Below are positions 18,513-27,134 of a DNA stretch of 64,000 nucleotides, piece by piece. How positions within the stretch are numbered: the stretch's first letter is position 1; every line of letters starts with the position of its first letter. Made by a program: the position numbers and the translations under genes. This DNA is from Pseudomonas ovata (GTDB lineage: Bacteria > Pseudomonadota > Gammaproteobacteria > Pseudomonadales > Pseudomonadaceae). The notes beneath the pieces are model-generated. The model was not told the DNA's origin. It ran no database searches and was given only the letters and a program-made list of their open reading frames with translations. The stretch covers positions 1 through 64,000 of the forward strand of contig NZ_QFFU01000013.1 of the NCBI RefSeq assembly GCF_003131185.1, written 5' to 3'.

Positions 18513-19811
18513 TCAGACATAGCGCCGACCCTGATCGTCGTAGTCATACTCGTCGTCATCGTCATGATCATCACCCTTGAACACTGCCGGACCGTCCATG
18601 GTCAACAGCACCGAGCCGTTGTTCCAGGTCAGCCAGGGTGTGGCTTCGCTGCCCCTTTCTGAGGTGACGCCCGAAGGGCTGAGCACGATGTGATCCTGAT
18701 CGATCTCGATCAGGCCGATCACATAGGTGTAGATGCCGCTGCTGACCTTGCGGCCGAAGAAGCCTTTCTTGCCATCGGGGAAATCGAATGCACACTCGAC
18801 CACCTGATCGCCATATTCCATGCGCATTCTGGGCTTGAGCGAGGCCACCGAAACGTTACCGTTGTTCACCGCCGAATAGACACTGCACACCAGCGCGACC
18901 TTGCCGCCCAGTTGCCTGGAAATGTCCGGGTTAATCTCGACGGTTTCCTGCGCCGGTTGCGAGGCACTGGCCTGGACCACATCGCCGGTGTGGAACACGA
19001 ACGGATAGAGATCGAAAGCGCCGCGTTTTTCCGGGGCCTGGATGATCGACATCTTGCCATCGGGCCGCAGAATGCCGATGCGCAGGTCCAGGTCGTCGTT
19101 GTCCCGGCCATCGCCATTATCGATCCAGGTGGCACTGACCCGAATGGCCCGTGGTGCGCTCGGTCCCTTGTCCAGCGTGACCTTGTGGGTCGCCCCGGGT
19201 TTATCGAGGGTGATCACCGACTTGGTGATGTTCACTGCCGGGGAGGGGACTGGAACCGGTGCTGGTGGTGCCAGTTCCGGTGCCGGCTCCTCGACATCGA
19301 TGCCATACAGCCCACACAGCCCCGCCAGACCGCTGGCAAAGCCCTGCCAGACCGAACGTGCCTTGACCTGGTCATTGCGCACGTACAACTCGAGCACGAT
19401 GATTCCGGTTTCCGCGCTGAAGGCACCCGGGGCCAGTTCGAGCACCTGAGTCCCTGTCGTCACCTGCGCCTGCAAGGCCTGGACCTCGGCAAAGCCTGCA
19501 CTGCCGCCATCCTGGGTCAGGGTAATGGCGATTTTCGAAATACCGGCCGGCAACCGGGCAAGGTCGAACCGAATGCTGTGGCTGACCGTACCGCCCGCTG
19601 TCACCGGGTCAGAAAACGTAGCGGCGCCCGAGGCATGTACCGGCGCATTGAAGAACACCATGCCGCTGTCATCAAGCACCTTGCCACTGTCAGTGACCAG
19701 AAACGCAGTCAGGTTGACGTCCAGCCGGGCATCGGCGCCGTGGGTCACCACGACCTGGCCCTGGGTTTGATCGAGGGTTGTGTTTTCACCGGGTTTGAGG
19801 CTTTGGCTCAC
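18513..19811 (-). CDS. TerD-superfamily (TerA-like) tellurite/stress protein
   Basis: A 432-residue protein with two TerD-type beta-sandwich domains. The N-terminal one covers about residues 1-150 (LKPGENTTLD, GMVFFNAPVHASGA, FDLARLPAGISKIAITLTQDG). A proline-rich linker (APPAPVPVPSPA) follows, then a C-terminal domain with DNGDGRDNDDLDLRIGILRPDGKM. The double-acidic stretch matches the calcium-binding signature of the Ter family. The C-terminus is a highly acidic tail (GDDHDDDDEYDYDD). The name TerA fits the length and two-domain form. No other ter gene lies nearby, which is unusual because terZABCDEF normally cluster. The role is unknown; a calcium-binding, envelope-stress or phage-defence scaffold is possible. 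Confidence 0.75.
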   Translation of the reverse strand: MSQSLKPGENTTLDQTQGQVVVTHGADARLDVNLTAFLVTDSGKVLDDSGMVFFNAPVHASGAATFSDPVTAGGTVSHSIRFDLARLPAGISKIAITLTQDGGSAGFAEVQALQAQVTTGTQVLELAPGAFSAETGIIVLELYVRNDQVKARSVWQGFASGLAGLCGLYGIDVEEPAPELAPPAPVPVPSPAVNITKSVITLDKPGATHKVTLDKGPSAPRAIRVSATWIDNGDGRDNDDLDLRIGILRPDGKMSIIQAPEKRGAFDLYPFVFHTGDVVQASASQPAQETVEINPDISRQLGGKVALVCSVYSAVNNGNVSVASLKPRMRMEYGDQVVECAFDFPDGKKGFFGRKVSSGIYTYVIGLIEIDQDHIVLSPSGVTSERGSEATPWLTWNNGSVLLTMDGPAVFKGDDHDDDDEYDYDDQGRRYV

Positions 19812-19967
19812 GGCTGTTTCCCTGTTCCATGGAGAGGCTGCCGGGCGGTCTACCGCTCCAGCTGCGAATGGCGTTACCGCGCGATGGTAGCGCCTGCTTT
19901 CCGGCCAAGGCCAATACTTTACTCAGGTCGGTGGAAGGCTGCTCTGGCTGAGTCACAGACGCCGCAG

Positions 19968-20130
19968 GTATATCGGCCTTGCTGGCCTCATCGCCGGCAG
20001 AGCCGCCTCCCACAGGATTGATGTTGTTCTGGATCTCGTGCCTGGCATCAGACTGGGGAGGCAGCTCTGCTGGCGATGGCGATGTGACAGGCGCAGCAGG
20101 TGCACCTGTACTGCAGAGCAGCCTCCTGCT
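19968..20130. repeat. BIME-type interspersed repeat, copy 2
   Basis: Inverted arms (GCCGCCTCCCACAGGATT and ACTGGGGAGGCAGCTCTGCTGG) with the same linkers (CTGGATCTCGTGCCTGGCATC; GACAGGCGCAGCAGGTG) seen in the arrays at 15.1, 25.1 and 62.8 kb. It lies between the start of the TerD-type gene and the end of the chemotaxis-transducer gene. Confidence 0.7.
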
Positions 20131-20138
20131 AAGGCTAT

Positions 20139-21449
20139 TTACAACTGATTGGCAAAGCGGCCCACCGCACCGACCACTTGCCTGGCGCCTTCCTGGATCT
20201 CGACGATCACCGAGCCTGCCTCGTTGGCCAGCGCCAGGCCCTGTTCGGCCTGGCCGCGGCTGTTGGCCATGCCGCGTACAGCTTCGTCGGTGAGGTTCTG
20301 GTTCTGCTGCACCACCGTGACGATCTCCTCGGTAGCGGCGCTGGTACGGCCAGCCAGTTGCCGCACCTCATCGGCCACCACGGCAAACCCGCGCCCCTGT
20401 TCGCCGGCGCGTGCGGCTTCGATGGCGGCATTGAGGGCCAGCAGATTGGTTTGCTGGGCAATACCGCCAATGGTCTGCACGATCGAGCTGATCAACAGCG
20501 ACTGCTTGCCCAGCGCCTCGATGCCCGTGGACGCCGACTGCATTTCTTCAGAGATCCGGCGCATGGTCTGCACGGTGTTCTGTACCACTTCGGCTCCCCG
20601 TCGGGCGCTGACATCCGTTTTCTGCGAGATCTCGAACGCAATGCTCGCCGCCTGGCTGACTTCTTCTTCGCGGGCCACCTGGTCGGTCACCACTGTGGCG
20701 AACTTGACCACCTTGTAGAGCTTGCCCTGGGCGTCATGCACCGGGTTGTAGGTGGCTTCCAGCCAGACGGGGCGGCCGTGGCTGTCGACCCGCTTGAAAC
20801 GGCTGGCGACGAACTCACCCCGGTTGAGGGTGGTCCAGAAATCCTTATAGCCGCTGGAAGCAACCTCGCCGGGTTCGCAAAAAAGACTGTGATGCTTGCC
20901 CTTGATCTGCGCCAGCGTGTAGCCCATGCCGTGCAGGAACTGATCGTTAGCGGTCAGCACATGCCCGCCCAGGTCGAACTCGATCACCGCAGTGGAGCGC
21001 AACAAGGCCTGGATAAAGGCGGCGTTCTCGGCGGCCGTGTCGATGCTTTTGCTGATGTCCGAACCACGGCAATGAATGCTCTGCAACTGCCCGGCCTGAT
21101 CCACGATCGGCTGCCAGATGGCGCTGATCCAGGCCAGGCTGCCGTCGGCCCGCAAAAAGCGATACGTATCGGTCACCGCCTCACCTTTCTGCACTCCCAG
21201 CCTGAGGTTGCGGTAGCAATCGAGCTGCTTGACGTAACCGGGCACCAGGTCGTCCATCGGCTTGCCCAATAACTGATCGGCCCGATAGCCGAGCATGCGC
21301 AGGAATCGATCGTTGGCATCGACAATATGAAACCGGGTATCCAGCGTCAGGCTTATCAGGCAGGCATCAACGCCTTTTTGCATTTGTCGGTACATCGACA
21401 ACTCGGACTGCAGCGCCTGTAACTCCGTTTTCAAGCGAGAATTGAACAT
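20139..21449 (-). CDS. Soluble PAS-PAS methyl-accepting chemotaxis protein (BdlA-like)
   Basis: A 436-residue protein from the preferred ATG at 21449 ([18 protein letters not shown]). Two PAS domains follow, at about residues 25-135 ([21 protein letters not shown]) and 150-260 ([21 protein letters not shown]), then an MCP signalling domain whose hairpin reads [20 protein letters not shown]. No membrane segment is present, so it is cytoplasmic. Layout and length match BdlA of P. aeruginosa, which couples PAS sensing to biofilm dispersal, but similar soluble transducers exist with other roles. The open frame extends to 21533 without a ribosome-binding site. Confidence 0.85.
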   Translation of the reverse strand: MFNSRLKTELQALQSELSMYRQMQKGVDACLISLTLDTRFHIVDANDRFLRMLGYRADQLLGKPMDDLVPGYVKQLDCYRNLRLGVQKGEAVTDTYRFLRADGSLAWISAIWQPIVDQAGQLQSIHCRGSDISKSIDTAAENAAFIQALLRSTAVIEFDLGGHVLTANDQFLHGMGYTLAQIKGKHHSLFCEPGEVASSGYKDFWTTLNRGEFVASRFKRVDSHGRPVWLEATYNPVHDAQGKLYKVVKFATVVTDQVAREEEVSQAASIAFEISQKTDVSARRGAEVVQNTVQTMRRISEEMQSASTGIEALGKQSLLISSIVQTIGGIAQQTNLLALNAAIEAARAGEQGRGFAVVADEVRQLAGRTSAATEEIVTVVQQNQNLTDEAVRGMANSRGQAEQGLALANEAGSVIVEIQEGARQVVGAVGRFANQL

Positions 21450-21532
21450 GGCAACACCGACGATAATGAGAGGGGACACTCTGTTATCGGCAAGCGTAGT
21501 CGGGGTTTTAAAAATACCGGCCATAGAATGCA

Positions 21533-21558
21533 AAAAGCCTCGAATAATCGAGGCTTTT
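21533..21558 (-). terminator. Rho-independent terminator
   Basis: A ten-base perfect stem (AAAAGCCTCG / CGAGGCTTTT) with a six-base loop lies 16 bases past the stop of the small exported protein gene, and on the minus strand it ends in a T-run. Confidence 0.9.
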
Positions 21559-21574
21559 CATCATGAACCGACGC

Positions 21575-21922
21575 TTACTGATCAGTGCCGGCCTGGCAGC
21601 TGAGCAGGTCTTCGTCTTCGATCACGAATTTTTCCGACGCGCTGATTTTCTGGCCTTCGACGATGCACTCGTCGGCGTCTTCATCCACCAGGCGCACATC
21701 CCATTTGCCCGGTTTGACATTGGTCAGGCTCAGGACCATACCTGGCTTGAGCACTTGCTTGCCCAAGTGGTCATCACCCCAGTCTTCCTGGCTGGTCGGC
21801 GCGAAATAGATCTCGTGGATTTCCCAGGACGACTTGTTCTCGATCTTGATCGTTGCAGCAACAGCAGGCACGGCTTGCATCAACAGGATCGACGCGCCAA
21901 TAGCAGCAAGGGCTTTCTTCAT
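21575..21922 (-). CDS. Small exported protein, unknown function
   Basis: A 115-residue protein from ATG 21922. Residues 1-21 (MKKALAAIGASILLMQAVPAVAA) form a clear Sec signal peptide. The mature part (TIKIENKSSWEIHEIYFAP, GKQVLKPGMVLSLTNVKPGKWDVRLVDEDADEC) is a small beta-type domain with two Cys that could pair. The frame is open to 22024, but that longer form would bury the signal peptide. It is monocistronic, with a strong terminator behind and a REP element upstream. I do not recognise a named family. It is probably periplasmic. Confidence 0.8.
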   Translation of the reverse strand: MKKALAAIGASILLMQAVPAVAATIKIENKSSWEIHEIYFAPTSQEDWGDDHLGKQVLKPGMVLSLTNVKPGKWDVRLVDEDADECIVEGQKISASEKFVIEDEDLLSCQAGTDQ

Positions 21923-22044
21923 GGGATTCTCGAACGAGGAGGGGAGTGATATTGAATCGCCATAATAATAGCGAAAACCTGCCCTGTCGCGGGCCGGATG
22001 AAAGAAATCATCCGGCTTGCCCACCTCGCGTGACCTGGTTACCC

Positions 22045-22167
22045 GTAGGAGCGCGCTTGCCCGCGACCGGCTGCGTAGCAGTCGTAAATTTGTAGCGTTT
22101 CGCAGATTTTACGAGCGCTAGCGCACTCGGTCGTGGTGGTCCGGCATTCCGGCAAGCGCGCTCCTAC
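22045..22167. repeat. REP pair (BIME)
   Basis: The same REP core as at 6.5 kb: GTAGGAGCGCGCTTGCC at 22045-22061 and its exact complement at 22151-22167. The interior carries one inverted copy of the GAAACGCTGCAA-type unit that is tandemly repeated in the 6.5 kb element, so the two are one family of composite element. Confidence 0.85.
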
Positions 22168-22193
22168 TACACCTTGAACACTGCGCGATCTGA

Positions 22194-23612
22194 TTACTTC
22201 GGCAAGCGCCCGTAACGGTCTTCGAAGCGCACGATATCGTCCTCGCCCAGGTAGGCACCGGACTGGACTTCGATCAGCTCCAGCGGCACCTTGCCCGGGT
22301 TGGCCAGCGAGTGCTTGACGCCCAGCGGGATATAGGTCGATTGATTCTCGGAGAGGATCAGCTCCTGCTCGCCACAAATGACCTTGGCGGTGCCCGATAC
22401 CACGATCCAGTGTTCAGCGCGATGGTAGTGCATCTGCAGCGACAGGCACTCGCCCGGCAATACGCTGATGCGCTTGACCTGATAACGGTCGCCCATGTCG
22501 ATCGTGTCGTAGTGACCCCACGGGCGATTGACCAATGGATGAGTGACAAACTCCGGACGCTCTTCGGCCTGCAGGCGCTTGACCACATCCTTGACCTGCT
22601 GGCTGTCGTGCTTGTTGGCAACCAGCACGGCATCCTTGGTCTCGATGACAATCAGGTCCTCGACGCCGACAGTGGCCACCAGGCGGTGGTGCGACTGCAC
22701 CAGGCAGTTATTGGTGTCGATCGCCAGCACATCGCCTTCGAGGCGGTTGGCGTTGGCATCGTGCGGGCCCACATCCCAGATGGCCGCCCAACTGCCCAGG
22801 TCGTTCCAGCCGGCATCGAGCGGCACGACCAGCCCGGCGCCTGTGTGCTCCATGACCGCGTAATCCACCGACTCGTCGGCACACAGCGCGAACTGCTCGG
22901 CCGGCACGTGCGAGAAGTAACTGTCGACCTGAGCGTGTGCCAGCGCTACGCGGCAGGCATTGAGGATGTCCGGGCGATGACGCTCCAGCTCGGCCAGAAA
23001 GACCGAGGCGCGGAACATGAACATACCGCTGTTCCACAGGTAGCTGCCAGACGCCAGGTATTCAGCCGCCAGTTCAGGCGACGGTTTTTCCTTGAACGCC
23101 GCAATGGCAAAGCCGCCCTGATCGATGGCCTGGCCGCACTGGATGTAGCCAAAGCCGGTTTCCGGATGCGTCGGGGTAATGCCGAAGGTCACCAGGCGGC
23201 CGGCCTCGGCATGCGCCTGGGCCACTTGCACGGCCTGACGGAAGGCGTCTTCGTCATGAATATGGTGATCGGCGGCCAGCACCAGCAGCACAGGATCCGT
23301 GCCATCGGCGGTCGCTTCCAGCGCAGCCAGGGCGATCGCCGGTGCGGTGTTGCGCGCCAGCGGTTCAAGAATGATGCGGCGGCTGCCGATCTTCGCCACG
23401 CGCAATTGCTCGGCGACGATAAAGCGATGATTTTCGTTGCTCACCACCACGGCCGGGGAATGCTCCAGGCCTTGCAGGCGCGCCAGCGTGCGCTGAAACA
23501 TCGTTCCCTGGTCCTGACCGTCCAGTGCCAGGAACTGTTTAGGGAAGCTCTGTCGCGACAGGGGCCACAGACGCGAACCACTACCGCCAGCCAGAATTAC
23601 GGGGGTGAACAT
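22194..23612 (-). CDS. Mannose-1-phosphate guanylyltransferase / mannose-6-phosphate isomerase
   Basis: A 472-residue bifunctional type II PMI/GMP. The N-terminal nucleotidyltransferase has FTPVILAGGSGSRLWPLSR, FPKQFL and the Mg-site region of the family. The C-terminal cupin has PWGHYDTIDMGDRYQVKRI, QMHYHRAEHWIVVSGTAKV and SIP-like TYIPLGVKHSLANPG, the zinc-dependent isomerase core. ATG 23612 has GGAG upstream. It makes GDP-mannose from fructose-6-phosphate with an external phosphomannomutase (AlgC, not in this window) and so feeds Gmd. In P. aeruginosa the equivalents are WbpW, AlgA and PslB; context points to the WbpW role. Confidence 0.93.
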   Translation of the reverse strand: MFTPVILAGGSGSRLWPLSRQSFPKQFLALDGQDQGTMFQRTLARLQGLEHSPAVVVSNENHRFIVAEQLRVAKIGSRRIILEPLARNTAPAIALAALEATADGTDPVLLVLAADHHIHDEDAFRQAVQVAQAHAEAGRLVTFGITPTHPETGFGYIQCGQAIDQGGFAIAAFKEKPSPELAAEYLASGSYLWNSGMFMFRASVFLAELERHRPDILNACRVALAHAQVDSYFSHVPAEQFALCADESVDYAVMEHTGAGLVVPLDAGWNDLGSWAAIWDVGPHDANANRLEGDVLAIDTNNCLVQSHHRLVATVGVEDLIVIETKDAVLVANKHDSQQVKDVVKRLQAEERPEFVTHPLVNRPWGHYDTIDMGDRYQVKRISVLPGECLSLQMHYHRAEHWIVVSGTAKVICGEQELILSENQSTYIPLGVKHSLANPGKVPLELIEVQSGAYLGEDDIVRFEDRYGRLPK

Positions 23613-23899
23613 AGAAACTCCATTCCTTAGCCATGAAGGCGTCATGAGGCCGGCATTATCCGGGGGCTGTAATAGGGATGCAATACACGCTCAATACGCC
23701 CGCGCGCGAGTACGACCCTCAAAACCCCCGGAAATTTCCCGTATGGCCTGATGTCAATGCATATCCAGCCAGTCAGCACATGGTAGTCTGCGCGCCCTGC
23801 CTGGCAGCGCCTGCAGTGATTGGCCCGAATTGACGCTATTCGCCGCCGAAATAACCTGAACATCGCGATTCAACCGATTGAAGTAGAGAACAGCAAAAC

Positions 23900-25048
23900 A
23901 TGGATATAGGCTTGAGCTGCACCGTCTGGGCCGGTGGCGCACGAACGGGACATCTGGACGGTATCGGTATCTATTCCCAGGCACTCTGGCAAGGCCTGAC
24001 GGCCCTGAGCCAGGATAACGCGCTGCGCATCAAGCCCTATGCCTTTGGCAAGAACCTGCCGCCCATGCCCTTTGGCGCGCCGCAAGTGCTGGCCAGGGAC
24101 TTTCGCATCCATGCCGTGCTCGGCGGGGTGCTCAAATGCCCCCTGAGCCGCTCGGCCGACATCGCTCGCGACGTGCAGTTGTTCCACGCCACCGACCACC
24201 ATATTCCGCTGATCCGCGGTGTGCCGACCATCGCCACCATCATGGACGTGATCCCGCTGCTGCATCCGGAGTGGATCAAGCAAGACCTCAAGCGCCTGAA
24301 AAGCTGGCTGTTCGTCAACAGCATCCACCGCGCCGACCACATCATCACCATCTCCGAATACAGCAAGCAGGACATGGTCACGCACTTGGGGATCGAGCCT
24401 GAGCGCATCAGCGTCACCCCGCTGGGCGTGGACCCGGTGTACTTCCAGCGCGTGGAAGACGCCGAGCGTGAAGCGGTACTGGCCAGGCATGGCCTGCAGC
24501 CGGGCTTTTTCCTGTCCATCGGCACCCTGCAACCGCGCAAGAACCTGCTGCGGGTGCTCGACGCCTTCGAGCAATTGCCCGCCGAGGTGCGCCAGCAGCA
24601 TCCGCTGATCGTGGTCGGTCGCGATGGCTGGCACAACGAAGCGCTGCTGCCCAGGCTTGAAGCGCTGCAACAGCGTGGGGAAGGGCGCTGGCTGAGCTAC
24701 CTGCCGCAAAGCGATGTATTCGCCCTGTTGCAAAGCGCCGGCGCCTTGGTGTTTGCCTCGTTGTACGAAGGTTTCGGCCTGCCGGCCATCGAAGCCTTTG
24801 CCGCGCAGTGCCCACTGATCGCCTCCAACAGCACCTCGCTGCCGGAAGTCACCGGCGAAGCCGCCTGGCCGGTCGACCCCAACAATGCCGACAGCATCAG
24901 CGCCGCGATGCAGGCCGTGCTGGCCCAGCCTGAAGAACGCGCCCGCAAGGTCCGCCTCGGCCTGGAACGCGCCCGCCAGTTCACCTGGAGCGCCTGTGCA
25001 CAGCAGACGCTGGACGTGTATCGCAAGGTACTGGCGCAAAAGCACTGA
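23900..25048 (+). CDS. GT4 glycosyltransferase of the A-band-like locus
   Basis: A 382-residue GT-B enzyme: the N-terminus MDIGLSCTVWAGGARTGHLDGIGIYS is a GT4 acceptor-side start, with FLSIGTLQPRKNLLRVLDAFEQL near residue 200 and the donor motif EGFGLPAIE near residue 292. The start lacks a strong ribosome-binding site (AGAGAAC only). It is divergent from the GDP-mannose synthase gene, with 250 bases between them, and is followed by a long BIME array. Position and type suggest a mannosyl- or D-rhamnosyltransferase of the same polysaccharide. Confidence 0.85.
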   Translation: MDIGLSCTVWAGGARTGHLDGIGIYSQALWQGLTALSQDNALRIKPYAFGKNLPPMPFGAPQVLARDFRIHAVLGGVLKCPLSRSADIARDVQLFHATDHHIPLIRGVPTIATIMDVIPLLHPEWIKQDLKRLKSWLFVNSIHRADHIITISEYSKQDMVTHLGIEPERISVTPLGVDPVYFQRVEDAEREAVLARHGLQPGFFLSIGTLQPRKNLLRVLDAFEQLPAEVRQQHPLIVVGRDGWHNEALLPRLEALQQRGEGRWLSYLPQSDVFALLQSAGALVFASLYEGFGLPAIEAFAAQCPLIASNSTSLPEVTGEAAWPVDPNNADSISAAMQAVLAQPEERARKVRLGLERARQFTWSACAQQTLDVYRKVLAQKH

Positions 25049-25051
25049 CGC

Positions 25052-25730
25052 GCAAACCGGCTGCGCCTGCCCCATAGCCATCGCCAGCAAGCTGCTTCCC
25101 ACAGACTGGTGCCAGGCCCGAAATTCAGGGTCACATCAAACCTGTGGGAGGCTGCTCTGCAGGCGATGAGGCCAGCAAGGCCCATACACCTGCTGCGCCT
25201 GTCCGATAGCCATCGCCAGCAGAGCTGCCTCCCACAGTCGTGTGCCAGGCCCGAGACCCTGGACGACATCAATCCTGTGGGAGGCGGCTTGCCGGCGATG
25301 AGGCCAGCAAGGCCAAAACACCTGCTGCGTCTGCCCGATAGCCATCGCCAGCAAGCTGCCTCCCACAGTACAGTGCCAGGCACGAGACCCTGGGCGACAT
25401 CAATCCTGTGGGAGGGGGCTTGCTGGCGATGAGGCCAGCAAGGCCCATACACCTGCTGCGCCTGTCACACAGCCATCGCCAGCAAGCTGCCTCCCACAGT
25501 CTGGTGTCAGGCACAAGATTCTGGGCGACATCAAACCTGTGGGAGGCGGCTTGCCGGCGATGACGCCAGCAAGCCCAAAACACCTGCTGCGTCTGCCCGA
25601 TAGCCATCGCCAGCAGCTTGCCGCCTCCCACAGATGCTGTAGTGCCGCCTCCCACAGGTCTTGTGCCAGGCACAAGATCCGGGGCGCTTATCAAACCTGG
25701 GGGAGGAGGCAGATCAGCTTGTGAGAGGGT
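25052..25730. repeat. BIME array of about five units
   Basis: A tandem array built on CCTGTGGGAGGCGGCTTGCC. Unit starts lie at 25141, 25274, 25405, 25536 and 25696, giving spacings of 133, 131, 131 and 160 bases. Each unit holds two inverted arms (GTGGGAGGC...GCCTCCCAC) around GCGATGAGGCCAGCAAGGCC and CATCGCCAGCA, and a variable linker (CAGGCACGAGACCCTGGGCGACATCAA). The last unit has extra bases. The array separates the glycosyltransferase gene from the type I secretion operon, which converge here, so its hairpins could end transcription from both sides. Confidence 0.9.
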
Positions 25731-25736
25731 GCTCTT

Positions 25737-27134
25737 TCAGCGAATCCCGGTCGGGGCCGGCTTGGCCGGTTCCTGGGCCACGGCGGTGCCGCCCAGCCAC
25801 ACATTGACGCTGTCGACACTGTCCTGCGGCGGGCGACCGGCCCAGCGGTTCAGGATGAACAGGTTGGTGATGAAATCGTACTGCGCCTTGAGCAGGTCAC
25901 GCCGTGCCTTGAACTCGGTCTGCACGCTGTTGAGCACATCCACCGCATTCACCACGCCATACTTGAACGCCTGCTCGGCGGCATTGCTCGACTCTTTGGC
26001 CGACTCCAGTGCGTTCTTGTTGGCGCGCACCTTCTCGACACTGGAAAACGCGGTCAGGTACGAATTGGTCGTCTCCTTGACCACTTGGCGGCGCGCGGCC
26101 TCAAGTTCCTGCTCGACCGCCAGTTGCTCGTCATACAGACCCCGCACCCGCGCCGAAGTGGAGCCACCGCTGTAGATGGGCACCTTCAGGTTGATGGTCG
26201 CCACGTAGCTATCGCTACGGTTGGTCAGGGTATTGTCGTAACCGACGTCACTCTGCTGACCACTGAGGCTGAAACCCAGGGTCGGATAATGCCCACCCTT
26301 GCCCTCGCGCACGGCCGCATTGGCAACCTCGACGTTGCTTTCACGCGACTTGAGCATCGGGTTGCTGTCCATCGCTTGCGCGACCCAGCTTTCCAGCGAG
26401 TTGCCCGGCACCTGAAAGGCAATATCGTTACGAATACGGCTCAACGGCTCGACAATTGGCCGCCCGACCAGCTCCGACAACGCAGCCCGGCTGATACGCA
26501 CCTGATTACGCGCCTCGATCTCCTGCGCCGCCAGCAAGTCGACCCGCGCCTTGAGGTCCAGCACATCGGTCTTCTTGGCAAACTGACGCTCGTACAGCGC
26601 CGACACCAGGTCCAGGTTCTTCTGCGTGGCACGCCGCTCGGCCATCAACAGCTCCAGCTCGTCATCGGCCGACAGCGCAACAAAGTAACGCTGGGCCAGA
26701 TCGACCGTGGCTTCCGCCTGGGCATCATCGGCCTGTTGGCCCTTTTGCTTGGTGACGCTCTTGGACTTCTGATAGCCCTCCCAGACCGCCTTGTTGTACA
26801 GGTGCTGGGTCAGGCTCAGGCCATAGTTGGAGTTGTTATAGATATCGCGCTCGGCCGCATTCTTGCGCAGCACCCGGTTGAAACTGCCGTTGGCCGACAC
26901 CTGCGGTAGCAACGTACCGAAGGCCTCACGCTCTTTCTCTTCAGCCGACTTGGCCCGCAAATAGGCTGCCAGAACACGCGGGTCCTCAAGGCGCGACTGT
27001 CGAAACAGCTCCATCAGGTCGACGGTCTGCAGCGATTCACGAGTGACCTGAGGTGCATCCGGCTGGGCGGCCTGGGCTTGGGGAACAGTCAGGCCCAAGG
27101 CCAGAACGAGTGGTAATAAACGCAGCACGGTCAC
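25737..27134 (-). CDS. TolC-family outer-membrane channel of type I secretion system
   Basis: A 465-residue protein with a Sec signal peptide (MTVLRLLPLVLALGLTVPQAQA) and two outer-membrane-efflux repeats: QVSANGSFNRVLRKNA and NYGLSLTQHLYNKAVW in the first half, GKGGHYPTLGFSLSG and INLKVPIYSGG in the second. Long helical stretches lie between them. The ATG overlaps the adaptor stop by four bases. It is the third gene of the leftward operon ATPase-adaptor-channel, the order of aprDEF/prtDEF. Its partner substrates are probably encoded just upstream on the other strand. Confidence 0.92.
   Translation of the reverse strand: MTVLRLLPLVLALGLTVPQAQAAQPDAPQVTRESLQTVDLMELFRQSRLEDPRVLAAYLRAKSAEEKEREAFGTLLPQVSANGSFNRVLRKNAAERDIYNNSNYGLSLTQHLYNKAVWEGYQKSKSVTKQKGQQADDAQAEATVDLAQRYFVALSADDELELLMAERRATQKNLDLVSALYERQFAKKTDVLDLKARVDLLAAQEIEARNQVRISRAALSELVGRPIVEPLSRIRNDIAFQVPGNSLESWVAQAMDSNPMLKSRESNVEVANAAVREGKGGHYPTLGFSLSGQQSDVGYDNTLTNRSDSYVATINLKVPIYSGGSTSARVRGLYDEQLAVEQELEAARRQVVKETTNSYLTAFSSVEKVRANKNALESAKESSNAAEQAFKYGVVNAVDVLNSVQTEFKARRDLLKAQYDFITNLFILNRWAGRPPQDSVDSVNVWLGGTAVAQEPAKPAPTGIR

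Noticed and set aside
23570-23595. Second ops-like match on the minus strand (GGCGGTAGTGG)
   Set aside because: It falls in the coding sequence for the Gly-rich nucleotide-binding loop of the GDP-mannose enzyme and lacks the rest of the core (CGTG) and the flanking hairpin.
25052-25730. Candidate CRISPR array
   Set aside because: Repeat units are about 131 bases, the intervening sequences are themselves repeated, not unique spacers, and no cas gene is near.
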